A DNA stretch of 64,000 nt from Leuconostoc lactis KCTC 3528 = DSM 20202 (GCF_014651235.1 NZ_BMWM01000006.1:1-64000); one strand, 5' to 3'; positions 18,527 to 27,853 are shown, counted from the stretch's first letter. Numbers and translations are program-made. Notes: generated from the sequence alone by a model not told the origin.

Positions 18527-20698
18527 TTAAATCGAGCAACTTTCACACTCGTTCACACCAGATTCTTGGTGATCATCCGTAAATGTGCGGACATAATACA
18601 ATGACTTAATCCCCTTATTAAAGGCATAGTGACGCAAAATCGTCAAATCACGTGTGGTCATCTTTTCTGTCCGACCCTTTTTCCATTCATACAACGCCGT
18701 TGACAACGTTGAACGCATGAATAACGTTAAGGCCATCCCTTGGTCAATGTGTTCTTGTGCCGCGGCATAAACATCGATGACTTTGCGCATATCCGTATCA
18801 TAGGCTGACACGTAATATGGCATTGTCTCGTTGTTTAAACCAGGCGCAGGATAGTACACTTTTCCGATCATCCCCTCTTGACGTTCTTCAATTTTATTGA
18901 CAATTGGTAACAATGTTGCGGTGGTGTCATTCACATAAGAAATTGAACCGGTTGGCGCAATCGCATGACGATAGGCATGATACATCCCATACGTCATGAC
19001 ATTTTCCTTTAATTCTAACCAGTCACGTTGTGTTGGCACGTGGTGATTAGCAAAGGCAGCGGCAACTTGTGGTGTTTTTGGTGCCCAATCTTGCGTGAGA
19101 TACTTATCAAAGTAAGTGCCATCGGCGTACGCTGACTTGTCAAACTCAAAGAACTTTTCTTGGCGTTCCTTGGCCAACTTCATTGACGCTTTAATTGAAT
19201 AATAGTTCAACGTCATGAAGAATGTTGACGTAAAGTCAAGGGACGCTTCGTCACCATAATACATTTGGTTTTGTGCAAAATAAGCTGCCAAGCCCATTGC
19301 CCCAAGGCCAATGGCATGCTTTTCTTGGTTACCCTTGGCAATTGATGGGACCACATCCAAGTTTGACGTATCAGAAACAAACGTCAAGGCACGTACCATC
19401 GTATCAACAGAGGTTTCAAAATCAGGCGTTGCCATCATGTTCACAATGTTGATTGATCCCAAGTTACAGCTGACATCTGATCCCAAACGTGTGTATTGTT
19501 GCCCATTATCAAGTTCCGACGGTGTCTGAACTTGCAAAATTTCTGAACACAAGTTTGATGACACAATCTTACCTGCAATGGGGTTAGCACGGTTGGTCAC
19601 ATCAATGTTAATAATGTAAGGGTAGCCAGATTCTTGCTGTAACTTTGAAATTTCTTCTTCAAGTGTCCGCGCATTGAGCCGATATTTTGTAATTTGATCA
19701 TTGGCCACCATGTTGTCGTACTCAGCCGTGATGTCGACATAGTTAAATGGGACACCATACACCTTTTCCACATCAGCGGGACTAAACAAGTACATGTCCT
19801 CGTTCTTGCGCACTAATTCATAGAACTTGTCTGGCACAGTCAAGCCAAGTGACAATGTTTTCACACGAATCTTTTCATCCGCATTTTCCTTCTTCGTTGA
19901 CAAGAAAGCCATAATGTCAGGATGGAACACTGACAAATACACAACACCGGCCCCTTGACGTGCCCCAACTTGTGATGAAAATGTGAAAGAGTCTTCCAAC
20001 AACTTCATGATTGGCACAACGCCACCTGCTGAATTGGCGATCCCCATGACTGGGGCCCCTGCTTCACGCAAGTTCGACACGTTAATGCCGACACCACCAC
20101 CCATTTTTGAAAGTTGCAACGCCGAATTAATCGTTCGTCCAATTGAATTCATGTCGTCCGACGTTTGAATAATGAAACATGACACCAATTCACCACGACG
20201 CGCCCGCCCAGCATTCAAAAAACTTGGTGTGGCTGGTTGGTAACGTTGGTGAATCATTTCATCGGCCAAACGCAAGGCCAACGCTTCATTACCCGCAGCA
20301 TAATACAATGCATTCATCGCAACACGATCGATGTAAGTTTCAACGTAATATTGGCCATCATTTGTTTTCAGCGCATATTGGTTATAGAACTTGAACGCCG
20401 CCATAAATGACTTGAAGTTAAAGTTTTCGCCTTCAAGGTAAGCATACAATTCTTCAATAAACGCTAAGCGATACTGTTCGATAAAGGCACGTTCCAAAAA
20501 GTTGTTCTCAAAAAGCCACTCAAAACGTTCTGACAAAGAGTCGAACTTTAAAACATTCGGCCAAACGTTTTCCGTCAGAAAAGCATCGAGCGCCTCTTGG
20601 TCTTTTTCAAGTTGAATTTGATTGTTTTTTGGAATGTTGACTTGGTTATTTAAGTCAAAATAAGTCACCTTATCTAAGTTAATCTCTTTTAATGGCAT
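18527..20698 (-). CDS. nrdE: Class Ib ribonucleotide reductase alpha subunit
   Basis: 723 aa. Reduces ribonucleoside diphosphates. The N-terminal ATP-cone is missing, as in NrdE. Active-site cysteines are in ELVSCFIIQTSDD and SNLCSEILQ, the radical-transfer tyrosines lie in the C-terminal part, and the mobile tail ends CESCSI, the pair re-reduced by NrdH. These functional cysteines are kept although cysteine is otherwise avoided in this window. It lies 103 bp downstream of nrdH. Confidence 0.98.
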   Translation of the reverse strand: MPLKEINLDKVTYFDLNNQVNIPKNNQIQLEKDQEALDAFLTENVWPNVLKFDSLSERFEWLFENNFLERAFIEQYRLAFIEELYAYLEGENFNFKSFMAAFKFYNQYALKTNDGQYYVETYIDRVAMNALYYAAGNEALALRLADEMIHQRYQPATPSFLNAGRARRGELVSCFIIQTSDDMNSIGRTINSALQLSKMGGGVGINVSNLREAGAPVMGIANSAGGVVPIMKLLEDSFTFSSQVGARQGAGVVYLSVFHPDIMAFLSTKKENADEKIRVKTLSLGLTVPDKFYELVRKNEDMYLFSPADVEKVYGVPFNYVDITAEYDNMVANDQITKYRLNARTLEEEISKLQQESGYPYIINIDVTNRANPIAGKIVSSNLCSEILQVQTPSELDNGQQYTRLGSDVSCNLGSINIVNMMATPDFETSVDTMVRALTFVSDTSNLDVVPSIAKGNQEKHAIGLGAMGLAAYFAQNQMYYGDEASLDFTSTFFMTLNYYSIKASMKLAKERQEKFFEFDKSAYADGTYFDKYLTQDWAPKTPQVAAAFANHHVPTQRDWLELKENVMTYGMYHAYRHAIAPTGSISYVNDTTATLLPIVNKIEERQEGMIGKVYYPAPGLNNETMPYYVSAYDTDMRKVIDVYAAAQEHIDQGMALTLFMRSTLSTALYEWKKGRTEKMTTRDLTILRHYAFNKGIKSLYYVRTFTDDHQESGVNECESCSI

Positions 20699-20801
20699 AA
20701 TTACAATCCTTACTCTATTATTGTATTTGTTATAAAAGCTGAAATCAACAACTCATCGCCGTTGACTTCCGCCTTTGGTCTTCATTCATTAATGGCTTAA
20801 A

Positions 20802-21032
20802 TTAAGCTGAAATCTTTTTGAGTACGTCTGGGCGGAAACCAGAAAACTTTGGCATGCCCTCAATGGCGACAACTGGTGTTTGTCGGAACCCGTCAGCCTT
20901 TAACGTTTCCACATACGCCACTTCTTCTTCAATATTGATTTCCTTAAAGGGGATACCTTGCGCTGACAAGAACTTCTTCGTCATTTTGCATTGTACGCAG
21001 TTATATTTTGTATAGACAGTTACTTTTTCCAT
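20802..21032 (-). CDS. nrdH: Glutaredoxin-like NrdH-redoxin
   Basis: 76 aa. Redox motif CVQC at residues 12-15, TPVV cis-Pro loop at 52-55, and FSGFRPD near the C terminus, which defines the NrdH group. It is the electron donor that reduces the NrdE C-terminal cysteines, itself reduced by thioredoxin reductase. First gene of the operon; the gene order H-E-I-F differs from the H-I-E-F order of enterobacteria. Confidence 0.96.
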   Translation of the reverse strand: MEKVTVYTKYNCVQCKMTKKFLSAQGIPFKEINIEEEVAYVETLKADGFRQTPVVAIEGMPKFSGFRPDVLKKISA

Positions 21033-21457
21033 AATCGTTGCCTCAATCTTTTGTCTTAATTGTTATTGCTAGTTTACCCTCTTTTGGAAATTAAACAAGG
21101 ACAATATACGTCTTCACAAACAGTTGTTCGACACGAGACAATGTTAGCAATTGTTTGCCGAGAAAAATGATTTTAAATTTCACAAACTTATTTTTTGTGC
21201 CTGAAAAACCCCCGATATATCAACGATTATGCCAATTTCACCACAAATGAAACTATCACAAAAATCTTAGAAAACACGTCAAAAGTGCCAGTTTTTGCGC
21301 ATCATGGCCTTTTGTACGCAGCGACCCACTTGACAACAAGCGAAAATGTGTTCGTTTTCGCTCACACCAGCCGCATCATCCCCCAGTCTCATTTTTATTT
21401 CATGGTGTTTTCTGGTATAATACCGTGTAGTATACATAAGAAAAGAGGTTTACGACT
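21033..21457. other. 425-bp divergent regulatory region between nrdH and the CBS protein
   Basis: No convincing gene. Toward nrdH a possible promoter is TTGTTT-16 bp-TAAACT on the minus strand, about 70 bp before the start. Toward the CBS-protein gene there is TGGTATAAT (21413-21421). ATATAT-containing stretches at 21106-21114 and 21214-21221 resemble half of an NrdR box, but no properly spaced pair is seen. Confidence 0.5.
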
Positions 21458-22852
21458 TTGGATTCTGGTCCGTCTATGCTCCTTAACTTTGTCATTATTG
21501 TTTTGGTGCTGTTACTTGCTATTTTGTTCACGTTAACAGAATACTCTCTGGTTAAAGTACGTTTGAGTGCGCTCCGCGATTTGCAAGAAAATCGTGAAAA
21601 GCCTTCACGTAATATTGAGCACGCCATTTATATGGCATCGCATTTAACTGAATATCTATCGACTGCACAAGTCGGTATTACACTTACGAGTTTGATTTTA
21701 GGTTGGATTGGTGAAGAGACAGTCGCCGAAATCATTCTAAAGACCGGTTTGATTCCAGCAGAATATTCTGGCGTCGTGTCGTCAGTCTCTGCCATGATTA
21801 TTTTCACGGTCGTGCATGCGGTGTTTACCGATTTGGTACCGAAAAACATCGCGATTGAAGAACCCATTAAGGTCTTAATGCTAATCGTTCGTCCTGTGCG
21901 TTTCTTCCACATTCTGCTGTTCCCGTTGATTTGGACATTAGATCATCTATCAAATATGATCACCCACATGTTGGGCTTCCGTACGGATGGCGAAGAAGAC
22001 ATTTATTCACAAACTGAAATTCTCTCACTGTCACGTAATGCCGCCGCTGCTGGTGAGCTGGACGAAGAAGATTTGACGTTTATGAAGCGCGCCTTTGAGA
22101 TGAACGATAAGGTTGCCGTGGATATCATGATTGATCGCACATCAATGACTGCTATTGATGTGACGACAACAATCGCTGATGCCATCAATCTTTACCTACA
22201 AGATCGTTACTCACGTTTCCCAGTCATTGCTGATAATGACAAGGATAAAGTGTTAGGTTATGTCTTTATCTATGACCTCTTGCGTCAATCTCGCATTAAC
22301 GATCAAGATACAGTCGCTAAAATCATGCGTGATATTCCCGCCGTCCCTGAAAACATGGACTTGCACGATGTCATGGATGAAATGATTATCAAGCGTTCGC
22401 CGATCGCCATTGTCGTGGACGAATACGGTGGTACCAGTGGTATGATCACGGATAAGGATATCTACGAAGAACTTTTCGGTACGGTCCGTGATGAAATCGA
22501 TGACGTCTCAGATGATTACATCGAAAAGCTTGGTGATCACCGTTATAAAGTCTCTGGTAAGATGACCCTTTATGACTTTGAACGTTACTTCAACAAGAAA
22601 ATTAAAGAACTTGAAGAAGACGAAGCGGTGACTTTGACCGGTTATGTCTTAAATCATGACCCTGAATTTAGAGCTGGTGACACGATGCAAGTGGCCAACT
22701 TCAAATTAACGGCCTTGGATTATGACAATGCCTACATTTCAGAATTTATTGTCCAAGAGTTACCAACACCAAAACAAGACTTAAATCATAATGGCATCTT
22801 CGACGAAGATGAAAAAGATGACAAGTCAAATACAGCGGATTCACCCGCTTAA
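21458..22852 (+). CDS. CNNM/CorC-type membrane protein with CBS pair
   Basis: 464 aa. Residues ~5-190 form the CNNM (DUF21) membrane domain with three to four helices and the QVGITLTSLILGWIGEE segment, then a tandem CBS pair (~210-335, AIVVDEYGGTSGMITDKD) and a C-terminal CorC_HlyC domain. This family (TlyC/HlyC-like, MpfA) is linked to magnesium efflux or tolerance; haemolysin labels are historical. The start is TTG at 21458 with AAGAGG upstream; an in-frame ATG at 21476 is the alternative. Own promoter and terminator. Confidence 0.9.
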   Translation: MDSGPSMLLNFVIIVLVLLLAILFTLTEYSLVKVRLSALRDLQENREKPSRNIEHAIYMASHLTEYLSTAQVGITLTSLILGWIGEETVAEIILKTGLIPAEYSGVVSSVSAMIIFTVVHAVFTDLVPKNIAIEEPIKVLMLIVRPVRFFHILLFPLIWTLDHLSNMITHMLGFRTDGEEDIYSQTEILSLSRNAAAAGELDEEDLTFMKRAFEMNDKVAVDIMIDRTSMTAIDVTTTIADAINLYLQDRYSRFPVIADNDKDKVLGYVFIYDLLRQSRINDQDTVAKIMRDIPAVPENMDLHDVMDEMIIKRSPIAIVVDEYGGTSGMITDKDIYEELFGTVRDEIDDVSDDYIEKLGDHRYKVSGKMTLYDFERYFNKKIKELEEDEAVTLTGYVLNHDPEFRAGDTMQVANFKLTALDYDNAYISEFIVQELPTPKQDLNHNGIFDEDEKDDKSNTADSPA

Positions 22853-22856
22853 TGAC

Positions 22857-22880
22857 AAGACCGCATTTGCGGTCTTTTTT
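22857..22880 (+). terminator. Terminator of the CBS-protein gene
   Basis: AGACCGC-ATTT-GCGGTCT followed by T6, just after the stop codon. Confidence 0.93.
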
Positions 22881-22922
22881 GGTGTCTAACATTTTATGTT
22901 AGAATGGAGATAATAACCATTT

Positions 22923-22986
22923 AGGAGGCAATTGTAGCGTATTGCGGAACGACCGTTCAAGATAATGCCCTACAACTATTACTATG
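22923..22986 (+). promoter_or_regulatory. Split ribosome-binding site with intervening hairpin
   Basis: AGGAGG lies at 22923-22928 but the ATG of the next gene is at 22984, 55 nt away, with no other Shine-Dalgarno. The bases between form a long hairpin: TTGTAG (22932-22937) pairs with CTACAA (22970-22975), continues inward by GTATT(G)/(T)AATGC with G-U pairs, and is capped by GAAC-GACC-GTTC (22947-22958). If folded, AGGAGG and ATG are separated by 11 unpaired nt. The GAAC-N4-GTTC core also resembles a Gram-positive LexA box, an alternative explanation. Confidence 0.6.
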
Positions 22987-23649
22987 TCAATTAACGTCTA
23001 TATTGTCCGTCACGGCGAAACTTACTTCAACTTCTTACACCGTTTTCAAGGTTGGTCTGATGCACCCCTCACCCCAAAAGGGATCGAACATGGCTTGAAT
23101 GCCGGTAAGCGACTGGCTGACATTCATTTTGATGGCGCTTACTCATCTGATTTGACTCGTGCCATTCATACCGCACGTTACATTTTGAAAAATAATACGG
23201 CGGATTCACCAGAGGAACCGACGCAACTCTTTGATTTCCGTGAACAGTTCTTTGGGTCGTTTGAAGGCATTAACGGTGAAACAGTGACCACTACGCTCAC
23301 TGCTTTCAAAGACACACCCTTTGAGACTTACACAAACTTGATTACCATCTACGGCATGGCTGATGCGATGAACACTATCCGTCAAGCAGATCCTTATCAC
23401 TTCGCCGAAGACGACGAACAATGGTGGACGCGCGTTTCACGTGGGTTTAATGATATTCGCTTCCGTCATAAAGACGGCGATAACGTCCTCATCGTGTCAC
23501 ACGGCACAACAATTCGTGGGATTGCCGAAAAGTTTGGCCGCCATGATTTCGCCAGTGAACCCGTTAAAAACGGGGCGGTCATGCAGCTCGAACTTGACCC
23601 CCATGACGCCAAGATCGTCCGTTTTAACGATGATACGACGGTCTTTTAA
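22984..23649 (+). CDS. Histidine phosphatase family protein (PhoE/GpmB-like)
   Basis: 221 aa branch-1 histidine phosphatase. The phosphohistidine motif is YIVRHGETYFN, the second His is in IVSHGTTIRG, and FQGWSDAPLTPKG matches small-molecule phosphatases rather than true glycolytic mutases. The substrate cannot be told from sequence. The start is fixed by homology (MSINVYIVRHG), although the local ribosome site is unusual (see the split site just upstream). No promoter-free overlap with the preceding gene; a terminator separates them. Confidence 0.88.
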   Translation: MSINVYIVRHGETYFNFLHRFQGWSDAPLTPKGIEHGLNAGKRLADIHFDGAYSSDLTRAIHTARYILKNNTADSPEEPTQLFDFREQFFGSFEGINGETVTTTLTAFKDTPFETYTNLITIYGMADAMNTIRQADPYHFAEDDEQWWTRVSRGFNDIRFRHKDGDNVLIVSHGTTIRGIAEKFGRHDFASEPVKNGAVMQLELDPHDAKIVRFNDDTTVF

Positions 23650-23678
23650 TAGACAGTTTCGCAAAAAACTGTTACACT
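23650..23678 (+). promoter_or_regulatory. hflX promoter
   Basis: TAGACA (23650-23655), 17-bp spacer, TACACT (23673-23678), starting right after the stop of the preceding gene. Predicted leader about 163 nt. Confidence 0.65.
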
Positions 23679-23684
23679 ATCAGT

Positions 23685-23847
23685 AGTCTAAATAAAGGAA
23701 GTGCAATCAATTGTCAAACGAATTTTAAGATCCCGTAGATAAGAGTAGAGTCTCTATTTTTATGTGCACATCTTGAGATTGGTCAGCAATTTTGCCCTCG
23801 ACACGTAAAATGCCCCCAGTCTCGCTATTCTCTGGAGGTATTTTTTT
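23685..23847 (+). promoter_or_regulatory. Attenuator-like hflX leader: upstream ORF plus SD-sequestering terminator hairpin
   Basis: After AAAGGAA an upstream frame opens: GTG at 23701 gives a 13-residue basic peptide (MQSIVKRILRSRR, stop 23742), or TTG at 23711 gives MSNEF. A weak stem AGAG/CTCT followed by five T (23742-23761) comes next. At the end, 23807-23819 pairs with 23832-23844 (13 of 14 positions, GCCCCCAG with CTGGAGGT). This hides the hflX SD GGAGGT and is followed by a T7 tract, so it can act as a terminator and a translation lock. The ATG is 3 nt beyond the stem. Confidence 0.6.
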
Positions 23848-25146
23848 ATGACTGAACAACACATTAACGCCCAAGACCCACGTAAGGTCTTTCTGGTTGG
23901 CCTCACAACGAGCCAAGCGAATTTAACCTATGAACTAGAAGAGCTTGCCAATCTGGCAAAAGCCAATAATTTGGTACCAGTGGAAACGTTTACCCAAAAG
24001 CTGGAACGGCCCAACCCTGCTACTTACTTTGGTAAGGGAAAAGTGGAAGAATTGGCGGAAGCCGCCAAGACTTACGAAGTGGATATGATCGTCGCCAACG
24101 ATGAGTTATCCCCATCACAGATTCGTAACTTAGAAAAGTTAACCAACACAACGGTGCTGGATCGCACGGGGTTGATCTTAGATATTTTCGCCCAACGCGC
24201 CCAAACTAAGGAAGCCAAGCTACAAGTCCAGTTGGCCCGCTTGCAATACCAGCTCCCCCGCTTGCGCACAAGTATGTCTGTCAGTCTTGATCAGCAAACT
24301 GGTGCGGGTGGCGGTGGCTTTACGTCACGTGGTTCGGGTGAAACGAAACTCGAAGAATCACGCCGTCGCATCACGTCACAAATGGTCCGTATTCGCCAGG
24401 AACTCGCCGAGTTATCCAAAGGGACGTCAACACGTTCAGCTAAGCGGACAACCAACGAATTGGCCAATGTGGCCTTGGTGGGTTATACCAACGCTGGTAA
24501 GTCCACGTTGATGAACCGCCTGCTCGCTCGCTTTGGCGTCGGTGCGGACACGGACGACACCAAGCAAGTCTTGGAAAAAGATATGTTGTTTGCCACGTTA
24601 ACGACCACCGTTCGTCAATTGACTTTACCAGATAAGAAGCAATTCTTACTGAGTGATACGGTCGGGTTCGTCTCAAAGTTACCACACAACCTCGTATCTG
24701 CCTTTAAATCAACCTTGCAAGAAGCCGCGAATGCTGATTTGCTGCTGCAAATTGTGGACGTGTCAGATGAACACTACAAAGACATGATGGCCACCACGGA
24801 AAAGACCTTGGCCGAAGTCGGCGTAACCGACGTACCAATGATTACTGTCTACAATAAGGCTGATCGCACCGAACTCGTCTACCCTGACGTGTCTGGCGAA
24901 AATACGATTACCATCTCAGCGCTAGACCCTGCCTCACAAGATGCGTTAATTGATTTAATCAAGAAGCAAATCTTCAACGACGTCCAAGAAGTCACGCTCC
25001 ACATCCCATTTGACCAAGGCGCTGTGCAAGCCAAGCTCGCCGCTAAGCATACCTTTAGCAAAGAGGACTATGATGAGACCGGCACGCTGATTACCGTTGA
25101 ATTGTCCGAGTTGGAACGCAAGTTGTACGCGGATTATATTGTCTAG
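23848..25146 (+). CDS. hflX: Ribosome-splitting GTPase HflX
   Basis: 432 aa. The N-terminal HflX domain binds the large subunit and includes a glycine-rich segment (GAGGGGFTSRGSGETKLE) before the coiled-coil. The G domain has G1 GYTNAGKST, G3 DTVGF and G4 NKAD. HflX dissociates stalled 70S ribosomes after heat or antibiotic stress and rescues hibernating ribosomes. GGAGGT precedes the ATG but is buried in a leader hairpin, so expression is probably conditional. It ends at a strong terminator and is monocistronic. Confidence 0.96.
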   Translation: MTEQHINAQDPRKVFLVGLTTSQANLTYELEELANLAKANNLVPVETFTQKLERPNPATYFGKGKVEELAEAAKTYEVDMIVANDELSPSQIRNLEKLTNTTVLDRTGLILDIFAQRAQTKEAKLQVQLARLQYQLPRLRTSMSVSLDQQTGAGGGGFTSRGSGETKLEESRRRITSQMVRIRQELAELSKGTSTRSAKRTTNELANVALVGYTNAGKSTLMNRLLARFGVGADTDDTKQVLEKDMLFATLTTTVRQLTLPDKKQFLLSDTVGFVSKLPHNLVSAFKSTLQEAANADLLLQIVDVSDEHYKDMMATTEKTLAEVGVTDVPMITVYNKADRTELVYPDVSGENTITISALDPASQDALIDLIKKQIFNDVQEVTLHIPFDQGAVQAKLAAKHTFSKEDYDETGTLITVELSELERKLYADYIV

Positions 25147-25149
25147 TAA

Positions 25150-25186
25150 AAATCCCCTCACACGGATTAACGTGTGAGGGGATTTT
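25150..25186 (+). terminator. hflX terminator
   Basis: ATCCCCTCACACG-GATTAA-CGTGTGAGGGGAT then TTTTATATTT; a 13-bp perfect stem. Confidence 0.93.
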
Positions 25187-25227
25187 ATATTTGGCTATGT
25201 GTTCATTATGATGGTATACAAGGCCAT

Positions 25228-25422
25228 TTACTTAAATCCCTGATAACCGATAAAACCAAAACTGATCAACACCGCTAAAGCAATGCCTACAAGCCTGGCG
25301 CTTGCATAGCTCACACCAAACAACATGATAAGACCAGTAAGAAGCCATCCAAACAAATAAACAATGCCAATCACGATGAACGGCGCGGCAATTATCAAAA
25401 TAAACGTTAATAGTTTATCCAT
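25228..25422 (-). CDS. Small two-helix membrane protein, unknown
   Basis: 64 aa, almost wholly hydrophobic: helix at ~5-30 and ~35-58, with a short basic end (GYQGFK). AAGAGGT precedes the ATG. The -10 TATAAT at 25463-25468 on the minus strand is a possible promoter. I recognise no family. In the inferred ancestral order it would lie next to the rpsI terminator, separated now by the DUF262 insertion. Confidence 0.7.
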   Translation of the reverse strand: MDKLLTFILIIAAPFIVIGIVYLFGWLLTGLIMLFGVSYASARLVGIALAVLISFGFIGYQGFK

Positions 25423-25575
25423 TATTTACCTCTTTAATTGTGTATTTGACTCATTATTTTTATTATAATGCAAGGGCTTACATAAGAATAGCATTAAATG
25501 TAAAAAATCTGGCATTCCATTCATTTTTTGACGATATAACATATCTATCCCTAACGCGATCGTTATTCAATAACT

Positions 25576-25614
25576 CCACAAAAAAGCATCAGCAAAATGC
25601 TGATGCTTTTAAAA
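25576..25614 (-). terminator. Terminator copy 1 (duplicate of the rpsI terminator)
   Basis: Minus-strand AAAAGCATCAGCATTTTGCTGATGCTTTTTT: an AAGCATCAGCA stem with a T run. The 39-bp block CCAC-A6-GCATCAGC...TTTTAAAA recurs at 27854-27893 with one A added. This copy ends the DUF262 gene. Confidence 0.9.
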
Positions 25615-25689
25615 ATACTTTACTTAATCTATTTTTAGTAATCATTTTCACTATATTTATACTATTTATTTGGTGGATAAATATATAAA

Positions 25690-27597
25690 TCAATTTTGAA
25701 TTTTTAACTTTCCAGATCTATACATCTCCATTAGCTGATCTGCTGATAGATTTGATTCATCGTCATCAGTAAACCGACTAAAAATAAATTCTACAATTCT
25801 ATTCGCTGCTTTTTCAGTGGCGGCTTCAATATCACCTTCGGCCCATACATTTATATTGGCTTTAGAAATTGATTGTGCAATTGGATATTTTGAATTTTTA
25901 TACCCATCTTCTAAGTTAGTTTTACTTCCATGAATTTTTTCGTCCAACATGGCATTACCAATTTTTCGATTAAGACTTGATTCGAGTAAAATTTTATTAC
26001 CTAATGAATCTTTATATTCTTCAAAATCGTTTTCACTACTGAATCCAGCTTGCGTTCTAATAGTAGATAGGTCTTTACCACTTGCTGGCAAAATATGCTC
26101 AATATCTGGTTCTTTATCAAATAATAAGAAGTCTTGCGACAAACCATGTTCTTTAGCAAATAAATATTCATTCAGTGTCACTAAGGCACTATCAGCAGAT
26201 GAATCAATCAAAATCGATTTAATCGACTCTGGGTCAAAATTATTTGCAATATGTTTTTCAAAATCACGAATGATATCTTCTGTCGCAACACCTTTACCTA
26301 GTTTCATATTTTCGGCAAACAAAAACACTTTGAAGTTCTTTGACGAGTATCCCGCTTCACTCAGATTTAATAATACAAATAATTTCAATAACGTAAGAGC
26401 GTAATTCAATTTTGTCGTATTACTATCACTTTGTTTCAAGTATAGGTATGGGGCGTAAAACAATTTGAAATTACTGTTAAATTTAAACAATAACTTCAAA
26501 GCATACTGATTATCTTTATCCTTATCACTGAGAATCCAGTTATTAGCGATCTTACTTAACGCCGAAACAAATGCATCACCATTTTTGAGCAATTCTGGAT
26601 GGATTTCGGTAAAAAACTTACGTACTCCTGGCATAGTTGTTGAAGCTTCTTGCAACTCGGATCGTTTAAGATACATGTATTGATTCAATACTTCATCTAT
26701 ATTTACAACCTTTTGTCTTGCCAATGAATCAGTTAAATCCATCAACTGTTTCCATTGATCAACAAACTTTTCACGGTTATCTTCGTCATAATAACTATAA
26801 AGTTTTGCAGAAAAAATGTCTGCATCAGCCAAAGGCAACCCAGTAGAATTTAAGGAATTGAATATATCAATTGCTTCTTCATTATCAAAAGACGTAATTG
26901 TAATTAACTGTGCTTTATTCAAAACTGCCTTTGCAAATGAATTCACTTCTGTAACTTCTAACTCAGCAAGCTTATTTACAAAGAATTTAAAGTTATTAAA
27001 AAATTTAGTATGTCGATTATCTCCACGCTTATACTTAATGTCAGCAACATTCTTTTCAATATCCGACACGTCTGTTCCACGTAAAATTATCTCAAGTTCA
27101 TCTTTATAAGCTTCATTAATTGATGTATTTCGATATTTTGATTCTAATGTATCAAATCCTATCTCGCCATCCACAACATCATATACATTTTCTTCATCCA
27201 CATGATATAAACTTTGTATGATTTCCTTTTTACTTGCACCCAGTTGACGCTTCAAGTTTCGGTAGTCTTCATCATCAGATATTTTATTTAGTAGTTCAGT
27301 TATTCTAATTATTAATGCCTTTAGCAAAATAATTAGCGTGGTGGTTCGTTGTTGCCCATCAATCAAAATTAAATCTTCTCGTCAAACTGTTGCATTAAGA
27401 ATCACTGAGCCCAGGAAATAATTTTCTTTATTATCTTCTGTTGAAAAATCAAGTAGATCTTGCCACAGACGATCAACTTGACCATTAATATCCCAATTAT
27501 ATGCACGTTGATATTCTGGAACAACAAATTTTCCTTCAACTTGTTGAAAAAACTCACTAATTCTCTTCAGATCTGAATCAATCTCTTTGCTTCTCAT
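25690..27597 (-). pseudogene. DUF262/DUF1524 (GmrSD-like type IV restriction) protein, interrupted by TGA
   Basis: One frame of 635 codons from ATG 27597 to the stop at 25690, broken by a single in-frame TGA at 27382-27384 (codon 72), between GSVILNATV and REDLILIDGQQRTTTL. The DUF262 domain has VPEYQRAYNWD and the nucleotide-binding IDGQQRTTTL; the C-terminal DUF1524 nuclease has IEHILPAS and GNKILLESSLNRKIGN. Such proteins cleave modified phage DNA. The lower GC than its neighbours and flanking repeats suggest acquisition. A TTG just after the TGA has no ribosome site, so a full product is unlikely unless the stop is read through. Confidence 0.88.
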
Positions 27598-27853
27598 ACC
27601 CTATCCCTTCATGTCCGGACTAACCAATGTTGTTGTGTCTTATATTTATTTTACTATGATATTAAAAATTAGCTAGATCAGTGTTTTAAATATTAATTGC
27701 TATTTAGCTTACTATCAAACAAATTGTTAATTATTTCAAATAAACTATCACTAAATGAACCTACCGTTGATTAATGAATTCCACATAGATCCTTGTCCTT
27801 TTTAGAATATCGAATCAACATTTAAAATATGATTTATAACACGCATACAAACA
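27598..27853. other. AT-rich region upstream of the DUF262 gene, no gene seen
   Basis: About 250 bp of strongly AT-rich sequence with stops in all frames. It should contain the DUF262 promoter; TATAAG at about 27641-27646 (minus strand) is a weak -10 candidate. A TCCGGA palindrome lies at 27613-27618. No RNA gene is recognised. Confidence 0.5.

Noticed and set aside
21100-21225. NrdR boxes upstream of nrdH
   Set aside because: Two ATATAT-containing stretches occur but lack the flanking consensus and the normal pair spacing.
21195-21536. 113-codon plus-strand frame upstream of the CBS-protein gene
   Set aside because: It covers the promoter and overlaps the real gene in another frame; no ribosome site.
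22965-22994. Nine-codon frame (MPYNYYYVN) overlapping the histidine phosphatase start
   Set aside because: It has no ribosome site of its own and lies in the hairpin arm; coincidence is likely.
25440-25688. 82-codon plus-strand open frame next to the DUF262 gene
   Set aside because: No ribosome site, GTG start, runs through a terminator hairpin, and composition is simple AT-rich.
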